From DASYUM01 sp036001225 (lineage in GTDB: Bacteria; Methylomirabilota; Methylomirabilia; Rokubacteriales; DASRDR01), in NCBI GenBank assembly GCA_036001225.1, contig DASYUM010000123.1, positions 1 to 36,725 of the forward strand: a stretch of 36,725 nucleotides of DNA, given 5' to 3'. The stretch's first letter is position 1. The number at the start of each line of letters is the position of its first letter. Of the stretch, positions 22,512 to 33,415 are shown piece by piece. The notes beneath the pieces are model-generated. The model was not told the origin of the DNA and searched no databases. It was given only the letters and a program-made list of their open reading frames with translations. Both the position numbers and the translations under genes were made by a program.

Positions 22512-24108
22512 CTAGGCGGCCAGCTCGCGCTCCAGCGCGGCGAGGGGGATCGGGAGCCAGGACGGGCGATTGTTCAGCTCGTAGTTCAGCTCGTAGGCGG
22601 CCCGCTCCAGGCAGAACACCGAGAGCGCCAGCCCGACCACGTCGCGACGGGCGGGAATCAGCACGAGGCCGCGCTCGCCGGTGGCGCCCAGGTAGCCCTC
22701 GAGGTAGCTGTCGGCGACCGCGCGCTCCCAGGCCGCCTGCCACGGCTCCAGAAGCCGCCTAGCCTCGCGATCGTCCCCCGCCGCCTCGAAGAGCCCGGCG
22801 TAGCTCGCGTAGGTGAACGATCGCAGCATCCCGGCCACGTCGCGGAGCGGCGACTGCTTGGCCCGGCGGGCGGCCAGCGGGCGGGCCGGCTCGCCCTCGA
22901 AGTCGAGCACCACGAAGTCGTCCGCCTCCCCGGCGACGCGCAAAACCTGGCCGAGATGGTAATCGCCGTGGACTCGCGTCTTCCAGAGCAGCACCTCGCC
23001 CAGGCGCCCGATGGCGTCCGCCACCCGCGCGTGGACGGCGTCGGCCGCCCGCAGGAGCCGCTCGATGGTGGGCCCGTGGTCGGTGCCGGCGGCCCGCCCC
23101 GCGGCGCGCAAGCCGGCCAGGCCGCGGGTGACCTCGGTCTCCACCGCGGCCTGCCAGGCGGCGAGGTCCTCGGGCGTGACCGGTTCCGGCGCGAAGGCCG
23201 GATCGCCGGCGTCCGAGGCCAGCGCGGCGTGCAGCTCGCCGGTCACTTCGCCCAGCCGGCGGACGCTCGCCAGGTAACTCCCGGCCAGCCCGACCACCGC
23301 CGCCGGCGCCGGCTCCCCGGCCCGTCCGAGCGGATGGGCGCCGACGTCCCCGTAGAACACCCGCAGCGCGCCGAGGGTCCAGGTCCAGCCGTCCGCCGCG
23401 CCGGGCACGAACGTCTGCAGCACGCCGACCGTGCGCTCGCCGCTCGGGGCCAGATGACGGATGAAGCCGGCCAGGAGGGGGGCGTTCCGAAAGCGGGTCC
23501 TGAAGGTGAGGAAGCGCGAGATCTCCAGCTCGGGATTGTCGCCGACATGGAGCCGCCGGAAGAGCTTGAGGATCAGGCGGTCGTCGAAGACCACCGAGCT
23601 GTTGCTCTGTTCGCTGCCGATCCGGCGGACCCGCGCCAGCGGCATCCGGTTCGTGCCGTCGGTGATCTGGGACAGGACCGGCGTTCGCTCGAACCCGAAG
23701 GCCCCCATCGCCGCCGGCAGCCGGGCCGCGTCCTCGAACTGGCGGAGGAGCGCCTCGCCGACCGCGGGGTCGGCGATCCCGTCGTAGAGGAGCCACTCCT
23801 GTTCGGGCGCGGTCAGCCGGGCCAGCGCCACGCCGGGCGTCTCCGCGAGGGCCCGGGCCGCGGTGGCCGGCCGGGCCGCCACCGGCAGCGAGTAGAGCTC
23901 CGGCTCCCCCGCCGTGAAGGCGACCTCGACGAGGAGCAGCGCCGCCGGCACCTCCGCCGGCAACGCGGCGCTGTCGGCCACCGACACCCCGGCCACGGTG
24001 CGCCCTTTGCTCCCGAACCAGCGCTGGGCTCGGAGGTACTCGGCGAGGCCGGACCCCAGGCCGGCGACGGTCGCCGCCAGGCCGCATCCGTCGGGCGGTG
24101 CCGGCAGG

Positions 24109-24134
<26 letters not shown>
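22512..24134 (-). CDS. mak: Maltokinase
   Basis: A 540-residue cytoplasmic kinase that phosphorylates maltose to maltose-1-phosphate, the donor used by GlgE. The N-terminal cap begins LAEYLRAQRWFGSKGRTVAGV, characteristic of the family. The kinase part has an ATP-site lysine (RLILKLFRRL, Lys190), the catalytic loop HGDYHLGQVL (389-398), where Asp391 is the base, and the metal-binding DFEGEPARP (411-419). In many bacteria this protein is fused to trehalose synthase; here it is separate, with its ATG at 24134 lying 26 nt inside the treS gene, so translation is probably coupled. It is the last gene of the operon. The frame is open a further 75 nt upstream, but the sequence there is low-complexity. 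Confidence 0.9.
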
Positions 24135-25809
<1,675 letters not shown>

Positions 25810-25816
25810 CGCTCGC

Positions 25817-27760
25817 CTACCCTCGCGTCGCCAAGGTGAAGATGATTGCCGGCTCCTCCGGCGTGAGCCGCACCCGCGGCACTGGCCCCTGCCACGGCAG
25901 CGCCCGGTCTCCCAGGAGGTCCCAGGCTCGGTAGGGCTGATCGGGGCCGATGCCGAGGGCGTCCAGCGGGAGGTGAAGCGCGCTCTCGCGAGCCGCCCCC
26001 GGTTCGAGCGACACCGCGACCAGCACCGCGTCATCCCCTTCCTTCGTCATCTTACCGTAGAAGAGGACGGCGGGGTCGTCGGCCGGGTAGAAGGCCAGGT
26101 TCTCGTACTGCTGGAGGGCCCGGTGGGCGCGGCGAATCGCGTTCAGGCGGCCGATGTAGGCCTTGATGTTTCCGGGCGCGTCCCAGTCCCGCACCTTGAT
26201 CTCGTACTTCTCGTTGTCGATGTACTCCTCGACCCCGGGCCGGGCGACGCCTTCGCACAGCTCGAACCCGCTGTAGATCCCGTACAGCGAGGAGAGCGTG
26301 GCCGCCAGCGCGACGCGGATCTTGAAGGCCGGCCGGCCGCCCTCCTGGAGGAACGGCATCAGGATGTCCGGCGTATTGGTGAAGAGGTGTCCGCGCATGT
26401 ACTCGCGGACGTCGGTCTGGGTCAGCTCGGTCAGGTAGTCCGTCAGCTCGGGCTTGGTGGTCCGCCAGGTGAAGTAGGTGTAGGACTGCGTGAAGCCGAG
26501 CTTGGCCAGTGCTCGCATCATCTTGGGCCGGGTGAACGCCTCGGCCAGGAAGATCACGTCGGGATGGGCGGCCTCGATCTCCTCGATGAGCCAGCGCCAG
26601 AACGGGAGCGGCTTGGTGTGGGGGTTGTCCACCCGGAAGGTGCGGACGCCCTGGGCAATCCAGAACTCGACGATGCTGAGGAGCTCCCGCCACAGCGCCT
26701 CCCAGTCGGCGGTGGCGAAGTTGAGCGGATAGATGTCCTCGTACTTCTTCGGTGGGTTTTCGGCGTACTTGATGGACCCGTCGGGGCGCTGGTAGAACCA
26801 CTCCGGATGCTCGCGGACGTACGGGTGGTCGGGCGAGCACTGGATCGCGTAGTCGAGGGCGACTTCCATCCCCCGGGCGCGGGCGGCCTCGACGAACCGG
26901 CCGAAGTCGGCCAGCGTCCCCAGGCTGGGCTCCACCGCCTTGTGGCCCCCCTGCTCGTTTCCGATCGCCCACGGGCTGCCGGGGTCGTCGGGGGCAGCGA
27001 CCAGCGCGTTGTTGCGCCCCTTGCGGTGAGTGCGGCCAATCGGGTGGATGGGCGGGAGATAGACCACGTCGAAGCCCATCGCCTGGATGTCGTCGAGTCG
27101 GGCGATGCAGTCCTCGAAGGTCCCGCTCCGCCCTGGCACCCGCCCCTGGGAACGGGGAAACATCTCGTACCAGGCGGCGAAGCGCGCGGCCGGCCGATCC
27201 ACCACCACCTCCAGCTCCCGGTCGTAGCGGCTGAGATCGGCGCGCTCCGCCCACCGCGCCATGACCCTGGCGAGGCCGGCGTCGCCGGCGGCGCGGGCGC
27301 GGGCCTCGGCCGCCTCGCCCCCGGCGAGCCGCGCGGCGGCCGCTTCCAGGTCCGCGCGGTCGGCGCCACCCGCGCGGGCGGCCGCCCGGCGGACGAGGGC
27401 GGCGCCCTCCTCCAACTCGCTCGCCACGTCCTGGCCGGCGGTAACGCGCTTGTCGAGGTCCCGCTGCCAGGAGGCGAAGGCATCCGTCCACGCCTCGATC
27501 GTGTAGGTGTAGCGGGTATTCGCCTCCAGCGGGAACGCGCCCGTCCACCGGTCATTGTCGAAGTGGCGCATCGGCGCCTCGCGCCACTCCGCCTCCCCGC
27601 GCGGGCGATACTTGATGGCCGCCGCCAGGACGTCGTGACCGTCCCGAATGATGTCGGCCCAGACCTCCAGGGTGTCGCCGACCTCGCGCTTGATCGGGTA
27701 GCGGCCGTCGTCCAGTTTCGGGTAGACGGCCTCGATCAGGATCCGTGGCCATTCCTTCAC
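25817..27760 (-). CDS. glgE: Alpha-1,4-glucan:maltose-1-phosphate maltosyltransferase
   Basis: A 647-residue GH13_3 enzyme that extends alpha-1,4-glucans with maltosyl units from maltose-1-phosphate. The N-terminal domain opens with RILIEAVYPKLDDGRYPIKR and contains a helical insertion (about 95-175). The active domain has the GlgE signatures VYLPPIHPIGRTHRKGRNN and AIGNEQGGH, the nucleophile Asp378 in FRVDNPHTKPLPFW, and the acid/base Glu407 in FLAEAFTRPKMM. The FTQSYTYFTWR segment and the IYSGFELCEG loop also fit. GTG at 27760 follows a GAGGAG site; the frame continues 17 residues upstream with Gly-rich sequence. It is 7 nt before treS and 73 nt after the GT-A glycosyltransferase gene. It takes the place of GlgA, which is absent from this operon. 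Confidence 0.94.
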   Translation of the reverse strand: MKEWPRILIEAVYPKLDDGRYPIKREVGDTLEVWADIIRDGHDVLAAAIKYRPRGEAEWREAPMRHFDNDRWTGAFPLEANTRYTYTIEAWTDAFASWQRDLDKRVTAGQDVASELEEGAALVRRAAARAGGADRADLEAAAARLAGGEAAEARARAAGDAGLARVMARWAERADLSRYDRELEVVVDRPAARFAAWYEMFPRSQGRVPGRSGTFEDCIARLDDIQAMGFDVVYLPPIHPIGRTHRKGRNNALVAAPDDPGSPWAIGNEQGGHKAVEPSLGTLADFGRFVEAARARGMEVALDYAIQCSPDHPYVREHPEWFYQRPDGSIKYAENPPKKYEDIYPLNFATADWEALWRELLSIVEFWIAQGVRTFRVDNPHTKPLPFWRWLIEEIEAAHPDVIFLAEAFTRPKMMRALAKLGFTQSYTYFTWRTTKPELTDYLTELTQTDVREYMRGHLFTNTPDILMPFLQEGGRPAFKIRVALAATLSSLYGIYSGFELCEGVARPGVEEYIDNEKYEIKVRDWDAPGNIKAYIGRLNAIRRAHRALQQYENLAFYPADDPAVLFYGKMTKEGDDAVLVAVSLEPGAARESALHLPLDALGIGPDQPYRAWDLLGDRALPWQGPVPRVRLTPEEPAIIFTLATRG

Positions 27761-27833
27761 GGCAGGCTCCTCACCAGCCCCTCCCCCACCCCCGACCCGT
27801 GCCCAGTGCACCCATGCGACTCCTATACCGGCT

Positions 27834-29087
27834 CTATCGCCAACGATCGACCAACGCGGGCTTCATCTCCTCGAAGGCCCGCGCCTGTTCCTCGAGCAGC
27901 CGCTCCTGGGCCGGCCCCGGCCGCCGGGCCGCCTCACGCCAGAGGGCGGCCAGCCGCCCCAGGTAGAGCGGCACCAGACTCCGCAGGAGGTGGTCGCGGT
28001 GCAGCACCCGGAAGCGGTAGGCGAGGAGGAAATCGTACACGACGCGGGCCCACAGGTCCGGCGAGAAGACGAACTCCTCGGGCGGCAGGTCTCCGAGCGG
28101 GTAGAGGTCGGCGAGCGTGGCGGCGCTGAGGGCCTGCTCCCAGATCGGCTGGAGGTCCCGCAATCCCTGACGGAACATGGTGACCATCCCCGCCTGACTG
28201 GCCGCCAGCGGCTCACTCCGCACCACCGTCGGCGCCCCCAGCGTACGGGGGGGCGGGCGCGGCGTGGCGTCGCGCCACTGCTCCTCGTACAGCTCGGCGA
28301 GCGCGAACGCCCCGCCGGCCACCTCGCTCATGATCGCGCCGAGGTCGACCCGCGTCTCCCGCGGCTCCTCGGCCCGCACCCCGAGCCACGCCTCGCCGAG
28401 GCGGACGCCGCTGGCGGCGGCGGTCGTGGTGATGAACAGGGGCAGCGAGCGGGTGGCGAGGCCGCCCCCGCCGGGCGTGTCGCACAGCCGCTCCAGCAGC
28501 CCTCGCGACAGCGCGACCTCGGCGGGCACTCCCTGGCGCACCGCCGCCCCGTAGAGGGCGCGGGTCAGCGGGTAGAGGAGGCAGCTGGTCAGCGCGCCGT
28601 CGAGGACGGGGCGGGCGAAGAGCGGCGCCACCAGATCGAGCTCGCCATCCCACACCGGGCGGAGGAGCCGCTCCACCCATTCGTCGGGGAGGGCGCGCAG
28701 ATCGGCCCCGACCAGGAGCAGGGCTCGCGCCCCGACCAGGCGGGCGGCCACGCCGAGCATCCGGAAGGCTTCGTCGGCGCCCGGCACTCCGTGGACCTGG
28801 GGAACCGGGCGCCGGGACGCCGCCGCCGGATAGAGGAGGGAGCAGAGTGGGACCTCGGCGACGGCCTGGGCGGCCGCCTCGACGGTCCCATCGGACGACC
28901 CCGCGTCGGCGTGCGCGAGGACGACCCGGGCCTCCGGAAAATGCGCGCGGACACCCTTCTCCACCCCCTGGACGACCCCGGCGATCGTCCGGGCATGCTG
29001 GTAGGACAGCACGCCGATCAGGAGGTCGGCGGCCCCGACCTCGGCCAGCCGCTGCGCCGCCTCCGGCGGCAGCCGCGCCGCGTCCAT
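27834..29087 (-). CDS. GT-A fold glycosyltransferase, glucosyl/mannosylglycerate-synthase-like
   Basis: A 417-residue protein with a GT2/GT81-like N-terminal half: IGVLSYQHARTIAGVVQGV, VVLAHADAGSSDGTVEAAA, an acidic metal-site candidate in LLLVGADLRALPDEWVERLL, and ELDLVAPLFARP. The closest pattern I know is that of glucosyl-3-phosphoglycerate or glucosyl/mannosylglycerate synthases, where DGT-x-T and YPLTRALYG are followed by RQPxGGD/E. Here DGALTSCLLYPLTRALYGAA is kept, but the next motif reads RQGVPAEVALS, so the acceptor-side loop has diverged. The C-terminal ~150 residues are mostly helical. It stands between treT (19 nt) and glgE. It may make a glucosylglycerate-type solute or a primer for the glucan; loss of activity is also possible. 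Confidence 0.72.
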   Translation of the reverse strand: MDAARLPPEAAQRLAEVGAADLLIGVLSYQHARTIAGVVQGVEKGVRAHFPEARVVLAHADAGSSDGTVEAAAQAVAEVPLCSLLYPAAASRRPVPQVHGVPGADEAFRMLGVAARLVGARALLLVGADLRALPDEWVERLLRPVWDGELDLVAPLFARPVLDGALTSCLLYPLTRALYGAAVRQGVPAEVALSRGLLERLCDTPGGGGLATRSLPLFITTTAAASGVRLGEAWLGVRAEEPRETRVDLGAIMSEVAGGAFALAELYEEQWRDATPRPPPRTLGAPTVVRSEPLAASQAGMVTMFRQGLRDLQPIWEQALSAATLADLYPLGDLPPEEFVFSPDLWARVVYDFLLAYRFRVLHRDHLLRSLVPLYLGRLAALWREAARRPGPAQERLLEEQARAFEEMKPALVDRWR

Positions 29088-29106
29088 CGCGCGCCCCGCC
29101 CCGACC

Positions 29107-30303
29107 TCACCTCACCAGTCGCGTGAGCAGCGTGAGGTAGTCGGCGAGATGTCGGGTGATGAGGAAGTTCCGCCGGACGTGCTCGCGCCCGGCCCCGCCC
29201 AGGCGGCTCGAAGCCTCCGGATTGTTGAGGAGGTAGCGGAGCCAGAACGCGGCGCCCTCTGGCGAGTGGACGATGTAGCCGGTCACGTCGTGGATGATCT
29301 GGGCCGTGATACCGGCCGAGGCGCCGCCGATCACCGGCTTGCCCTTCCACATCCCCTCCGCCACGGTGAGCGGAAACCCTTCTCGCACCGCCTTCTGCAG
29401 CACCACCGTCGCCGCCCGCTGAAGCGCGTTGATCTCCAGGTGGGCTTCGGGCGGCAGCTCCAGGACCTGGATGTCGGGATCGCGGCCCGCCGCGTCCCGC
29501 ACCTCGGCCAGGAGCGCCGTCCCCTCGGGGTCGTCCACCGCTCCGCTGCCGGCCAGGACGAGCCGGCAGTCGTTGTGCCGGCGGACCAGCCGGAACGCGT
29601 TGATCACGCCGATCGGGTCCTGGGCCCGGTCGAACGGGGACACCTGGAGGAGGAGGGGCTTGTCGCGGGGGACACCGAGCCGGTCGAGGGTGGCATCCAC
29701 CTCCTGCCGGGAGAGCCGGCGGTTCTTGTCCGCCAGCGGGTCGATCGACGGGTACACCAGGTAGAGCGGGATGGGGAGCGTGGGGGCGAAGCGGGGCAAC
29801 GAGAAGACGGCGGCGTCGTACCGGACGACGAACCGGCGGAGGAAGCTCCAGACCCGGCGCTGAGGGGTGGAGACGTCGACGTGGCAGCGCCAGACCCAGC
29901 GCCCGCCTGCCCCCCGGTGCTCGACGAGCGCGGCCGGCTGGGGGTCGTGGACGAGGACGAGGTCGGCCTCCAGCGGCAGCCGCCGCGCGTTGTCACGGTT
30001 CACCGTCTGGTAGGCCTCGAACATCTCGTCGGTAATGACCTGCTCCGTCCCCTGGAGCGCCTGCTGGAGCGCCTTGGTCGTCCGATAGAAGAGCGGATTG
30101 CCGGTGATGACTTCCCACGAGGCCTCGACCCCCAGCTCGCTCAGCATCGGGCCCATGCGCTGGAGGATCTCGGCGACGCCGCCGCCGTAGCGGGTCGCGC
30201 TGACGTGGAGGAAGCGTCGCCCCTTGGCTCGCTCGGCCATCCGGCTGATGAAGTCGACCGTCCCCTTGGGAGCGATCTCGCGGTAGTCGGTGATGGAGGT
30301 CAC
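29107..30303 (-). CDS. treT: Trehalose glycosyltransferring synthase TreT (GT4)
   Basis: A 398-residue GT-B enzyme that makes trehalose in one step from NDP-glucose and glucose. The N-terminal domain has FLHVSATRYGGGVAEILQRM (the glycine-rich acceptor loop), LVLVHDPQPAALVEH and WRCHVDVSTP. The C-terminal domain has LLLQVSPFDRAQDPIGVINA and the GT4 donor motif REGFPLTVAEGMWKGKPVIG with its E-x7-E pair. Length and motifs match archaeal and bacterial TreT rather than OtsA or glycogen synthase. I chose the GTG at 30303, 28 nt after the DUF5752 stop; the frame is open to 30405 only within that gene. GlgC two genes upstream suggests ADP-glucose as donor. It is the sole visible trehalose-forming enzyme and so feeds TreS. 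Confidence 0.9.
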   Translation of the reverse strand: MTSITDYREIAPKGTVDFISRMAERAKGRRFLHVSATRYGGGVAEILQRMGPMLSELGVEASWEVITGNPLFYRTTKALQQALQGTEQVITDEMFEAYQTVNRDNARRLPLEADLVLVHDPQPAALVEHRGAGGRWVWRCHVDVSTPQRRVWSFLRRFVVRYDAAVFSLPRFAPTLPIPLYLVYPSIDPLADKNRRLSRQEVDATLDRLGVPRDKPLLLQVSPFDRAQDPIGVINAFRLVRRHNDCRLVLAGSGAVDDPEGTALLAEVRDAAGRDPDIQVLELPPEAHLEINALQRAATVVLQKAVREGFPLTVAEGMWKGKPVIGGASAGITAQIIHDVTGYIVHSPEGAAFWLRYLLNNPEASSRLGGAGREHVRRNFLITRHLADYLTLLTRLVR

Positions 30304-30331
30304 CGGGCCGCCTCGGTCTCCCGGCAGCAGC

Positions 30332-30982
30332 TCACCGCACTTCCTCCAGCGCTTCATCGACGAGCGTGAGGAGGCGCGAGCGCACCCGTTCCAGGCTCCC
30401 CACATAGGGATTGATCCGCCGCACCCGGTCGGCGAGGTCGCCGAGCCCGAGGTCGCGGCGGAGCCAGTTGGAGAAGTCGTTCTCCAGCCGGCCCTGCCGC
30501 ACGCGCGCTTCGAAGAGGTGGAAATAGATCGCGCTGGCGTCCACCTGGCCCAGCGCGTCGCGGAATTCGGTCAATGTCTCGGCCGACAGGCCGACCGGCA
30601 GCTCGATCACGTGGCTCTGGAGGAAGTCGAAGGGCTGACCCACCGCGATCCGCGGCACCGCGCGCTGGCGTGAGAGGTGGTGGTCGATGACCGAGACCAG
30701 CTCCTCCCGCAGCGCCTCCAGGTCGCGGAACTCGAAGGGGTCCACCATCGCGAGCTTCTCGCCGAGGACCGGGTCGCGCACCTCGCCCACGACCCAGGCG
30801 GCGAAATCGTTGGTGTAGGTACTGGCGAAGACTCGCGAGCGGAGGAAGAAGCCGTGGGTGTGGTAGTAGACCGAGCCCGGCGGGACCTGGGCCAGGAGGT
30901 CGGCCAGCTCCTTCTCGTCCTCGGCGCGCTGGCCGAGGATCTCCCGCAACTCCACGCAGCCGACGAACACGAAGGGGTTCAC
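30332..30982 (-). CDS. DUF5752 family protein
   Basis: A 216-residue soluble protein that I match to DUF5752, a family of unknown function. Visible features are an opening NPFVFVGCVELREILGQRA, a PPGSVYYHTHGFFLRSRVF segment with a His pair, WVVGEVRDPVLGEKLAMVDP, and an alpha-helical remainder with IDHHLSRQ and DASAIYFHLFEARVR. The two similar 'YYHTHGFF' and 'IYFHLFEA' segments suggest that it might be an internal duplication. There is no signal peptide or membrane segment. The GTG at 30982 overlaps the GH57/DUF3536 stop by 4 nt (GTGA), and treT follows 28 nt later. Its position points to a role in regulating or scaffolding glucan/trehalose synthesis; this is inference only. Confidence 0.8.
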   Translation of the reverse strand: MNPFVFVGCVELREILGQRAEDEKELADLLAQVPPGSVYYHTHGFFLRSRVFASTYTNDFAAWVVGEVRDPVLGEKLAMVDPFEFRDLEALREELVSVIDHHLSRQRAVPRIAVGQPFDFLQSHVIELPVGLSAETLTEFRDALGQVDASAIYFHLFEARVRQGRLENDFSNWLRRDLGLGDLADRVRRINPYVGSLERVRSRLLTLVDEALEEVR

Positions 30983-33390
30983 CGGGTGGCGTCCAGGCCA
31001 AACCCCAGCGCCGCGGCCAGCGGCGCCAGCAGCGGCCGGGCCGCCCGTCCGGTTTGGCCCCACAGCTCGAAGAACCGGTTCTGGGCGATCCAGAGGCTGG
31101 GAACGCAGCCCAGCTCGGCCCCCACCCGCAACACGGCGATCACGCTCTCGACGCGCTCGGGAGTCACCGCATCCTGCAGCCGCGTCATCCGGGCCAGGAG
31201 GGCGCGCTCGAGATGGGCCGATATCCGCTCGCGCTCGAGGGCCAGGTCCAGACCGAGCAAGCGGGCCTCGGTCAGGATCTCGCGGATCGGGGCGGGGACC
31301 CCGTCGCTCTCGGCCAGCTCGGGCAGGGCCCGCTCGAGGTCGCGTCCCAGGACGTAGCGGGCGGCCAGGGCCAGCGCGCTGGGGGGGGGTGCCTCGGCCT
31401 CGCGCATGTACTGGAGCAGCCGACGACTCTCCTCGTAGAGACGCCGGTACGTCTCCTCGAAGCCCCGGAGGACTCCCTCGGTGACGGCGGCCAAGATCTT
31501 CCGCCGTTCCTCGAGGAAGAGGTCCCGGATGCCGTAGGCCTTCCCCTCGAAGTGCCGATCGAGAGCCCGGACGACGTCGGCCAGGCTGTGGCCCGTGAAG
31601 CGGCGGAGCAGCTCGCTGCGGACACGGGCGAAGGCGGGGGGATCGAGGAGCCCCCGCATGGCGCAGTGGAAGTCGTGCCCGCCGAAGTGCAGGACGGCGA
31701 CGGCGGCCTCTTCGACCTCCCCGGTCACGTCCGAGGTCACCCGGACCCGTCCGACCGCGAGCGACGTCTCGCCGTAGGCCTCGCGCTGCCACTCGAGCCG
31801 GGAGACCGTGTAGGCGTAGACGCTCGCCTCCGCACCGTAAGCCTCGAACGGCGCGGCGATGGCGTAGTGCGCGATGACGCGCCGGAGATCGACGATGGCA
31901 GGGACGACGTGCCGGCGGTAGAGCGCCTCGCCCGTCCCCAGCTCGGGCAGGTTGGAGGGGACGGCCCGCAAGCGCTCGACGAACTGCCCCTCCAGGTCGA
32001 GGCCGCCTCCGAGCTGGGCGGCAAGCTGGATGGCCCGGGCCGCGTAGCGTAGCACCTGGACGGTCTCGATCCCCGACACCTCATCGAAGAACCACCCGCA
32101 GGAGGTGTACATGAGCAGCCGCTGGCGCTGGAGCTCGAGCAGCTTGAGGGTCTCGATCTGCTCGGCCGGCGCCAGCGGTCGGAGCTGGTGGCGGCCCAGG
32201 AAGTCGGCGATGACGGAGACCGAGCGGACCAGGATCACCTGGATGTAGTCGTCCCGGGCCTGCCAGGGATCCTTCAGCAGCGCCCCCGCCCGGGCTTCGA
32301 ACAGCGGGTCGAGCTGCTCGCTCAGCCAGTCGAGGGCGGCCCGCAGCGGTGCCCGCCAGCGCTGGTGCCAGCCGGACCGCCCCGAGTTGCAACCGCAGTC
32401 GGCCCGCCAGCGCTCGACCCCGTGCGGGCAGCTCCACGACGAGGACTCCACGATCTCGACGCCGTGGACCGGCGGGTGGAGGGCCAGATGAGCCCCGTGG
32501 TTGGTCAGGGTGGCTCGCCCGTCCTCCGCGATCCGATGGCAGGCGGCGGCCAGCGCCATCTCTCCGAACGGGTGGTGGTGCCCGTAGGATTCTCCGTCGG
32601 TCGCCACCTGGACGAGTTGCGCCTCGGGGCGGTCCTCTTCGAAGGCGGCGAGGAGGCGGCCGGCATAGGCGTCCCCCGACTGGAGGAGCCCCTCGAAGGC
32701 GACCGCGTGGGAGATGGGCCCGTCGTAGAAGAAGAGAGCGAGGCTCCGGCCGTCGCGCCCTTCCCAGCGGTAGGCGCGACGAGGGTCGATCCCGGCCCCC
32801 ACCGCCCGCCACTCGCCATCGGGGAGGGCCCGGACCCGGGCCGCCTGCTTGGGGGCGAGGATGGTGAAGCGGAGGTCGTGCTCGGCCAGCACCTCGAGCG
32901 TCTCGGTGTCCACCGCCGTCTCGGGAAGCCACATCCCCTCCGGCTCGCGGCCGAAGCGGTGACGGAAGTCGGCCAGGCCCCAGCGGACCTGGGTGACCTT
33001 GTCGCGACGCGAACACAGGGGCATGATCGCGTGGTTGTACGGCTGGGCGAGCGCGTTGCCGTGCCCGCCGCGGGCGGCCACGCTGATCCGGTCCGCGTCC
33101 ACGATGCGAGCGTAGACGTCAGGCCGTTCGACGGCGAGCCAGTGGAGCAACGTCGGGCCAACGTCGAACGAGATGTGCTCGAAGTTGTCGACGATGTCCA
33201 GGATGCGGTTCTGGGCGTCGGCCCGGCGAGCCGCCGTGTTGGGTCCGTAGCACTCGGCAGTGATGCGCGCGTTCCAGTCGTGGAATGGATAGGCCGAGTC
33301 CTGGATCTCCACGGCCTCGAGCCAGGGATTCTCGCGGGGGGGCTGGTAGAAGTGGCCGTGGATGGCGACGTAGCGCCGGACTTCGGTCAT
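30979..33390 (-). CDS. GH57 family glycosidase with DUF3536 domain
   Basis: An 803-residue GH57-type protein. The N-terminal catalytic part begins YVAIHGHFYQPPRENPWLEA; the nucleophile candidate is Glu157 in EGMWLPETAVDTETLEVLAE, and the second catalytic region is probably ATDGESYGHHHPFGE. A Cys/His cluster follows (CPHGVERWRADCGCNSG), which may bind a metal. The long helical C-terminal half (from about 330) corresponds to DUF3536. No signal peptide is present, so it is cytoplasmic. Family members are annotated as alpha-amylase/alpha-mannosidase-like, but activity is poorly defined; in this operon an alpha-glucan trimming or debranching role is likely. It begins 25 nt after glgC, and its stop overlaps the DUF5752 start. 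Confidence 0.86.
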   Translation of the reverse strand: MTEVRRYVAIHGHFYQPPRENPWLEAVEIQDSAYPFHDWNARITAECYGPNTAARRADAQNRILDIVDNFEHISFDVGPTLLHWLAVERPDVYARIVDADRISVAARGGHGNALAQPYNHAIMPLCSRRDKVTQVRWGLADFRHRFGREPEGMWLPETAVDTETLEVLAEHDLRFTILAPKQAARVRALPDGEWRAVGAGIDPRRAYRWEGRDGRSLALFFYDGPISHAVAFEGLLQSGDAYAGRLLAAFEEDRPEAQLVQVATDGESYGHHHPFGEMALAAACHRIAEDGRATLTNHGAHLALHPPVHGVEIVESSSWSCPHGVERWRADCGCNSGRSGWHQRWRAPLRAALDWLSEQLDPLFEARAGALLKDPWQARDDYIQVILVRSVSVIADFLGRHQLRPLAPAEQIETLKLLELQRQRLLMYTSCGWFFDEVSGIETVQVLRYAARAIQLAAQLGGGLDLEGQFVERLRAVPSNLPELGTGEALYRRHVVPAIVDLRRVIAHYAIAAPFEAYGAEASVYAYTVSRLEWQREAYGETSLAVGRVRVTSDVTGEVEEAAVAVLHFGGHDFHCAMRGLLDPPAFARVRSELLRRFTGHSLADVVRALDRHFEGKAYGIRDLFLEERRKILAAVTEGVLRGFEETYRRLYEESRRLLQYMREAEAPPPSALALAARYVLGRDLERALPELAESDGVPAPIREILTEARLLGLDLALERERISAHLERALLARMTRLQDAVTPERVESVIAVLRVGAELGCVPSLWIAQNRFFELWGQTGRAARPLLAPLAAALGFGLDATR

Positions 33391-33415
33391 GGTCAGGAAG
33401 CGGCCCGGGCCTCGG

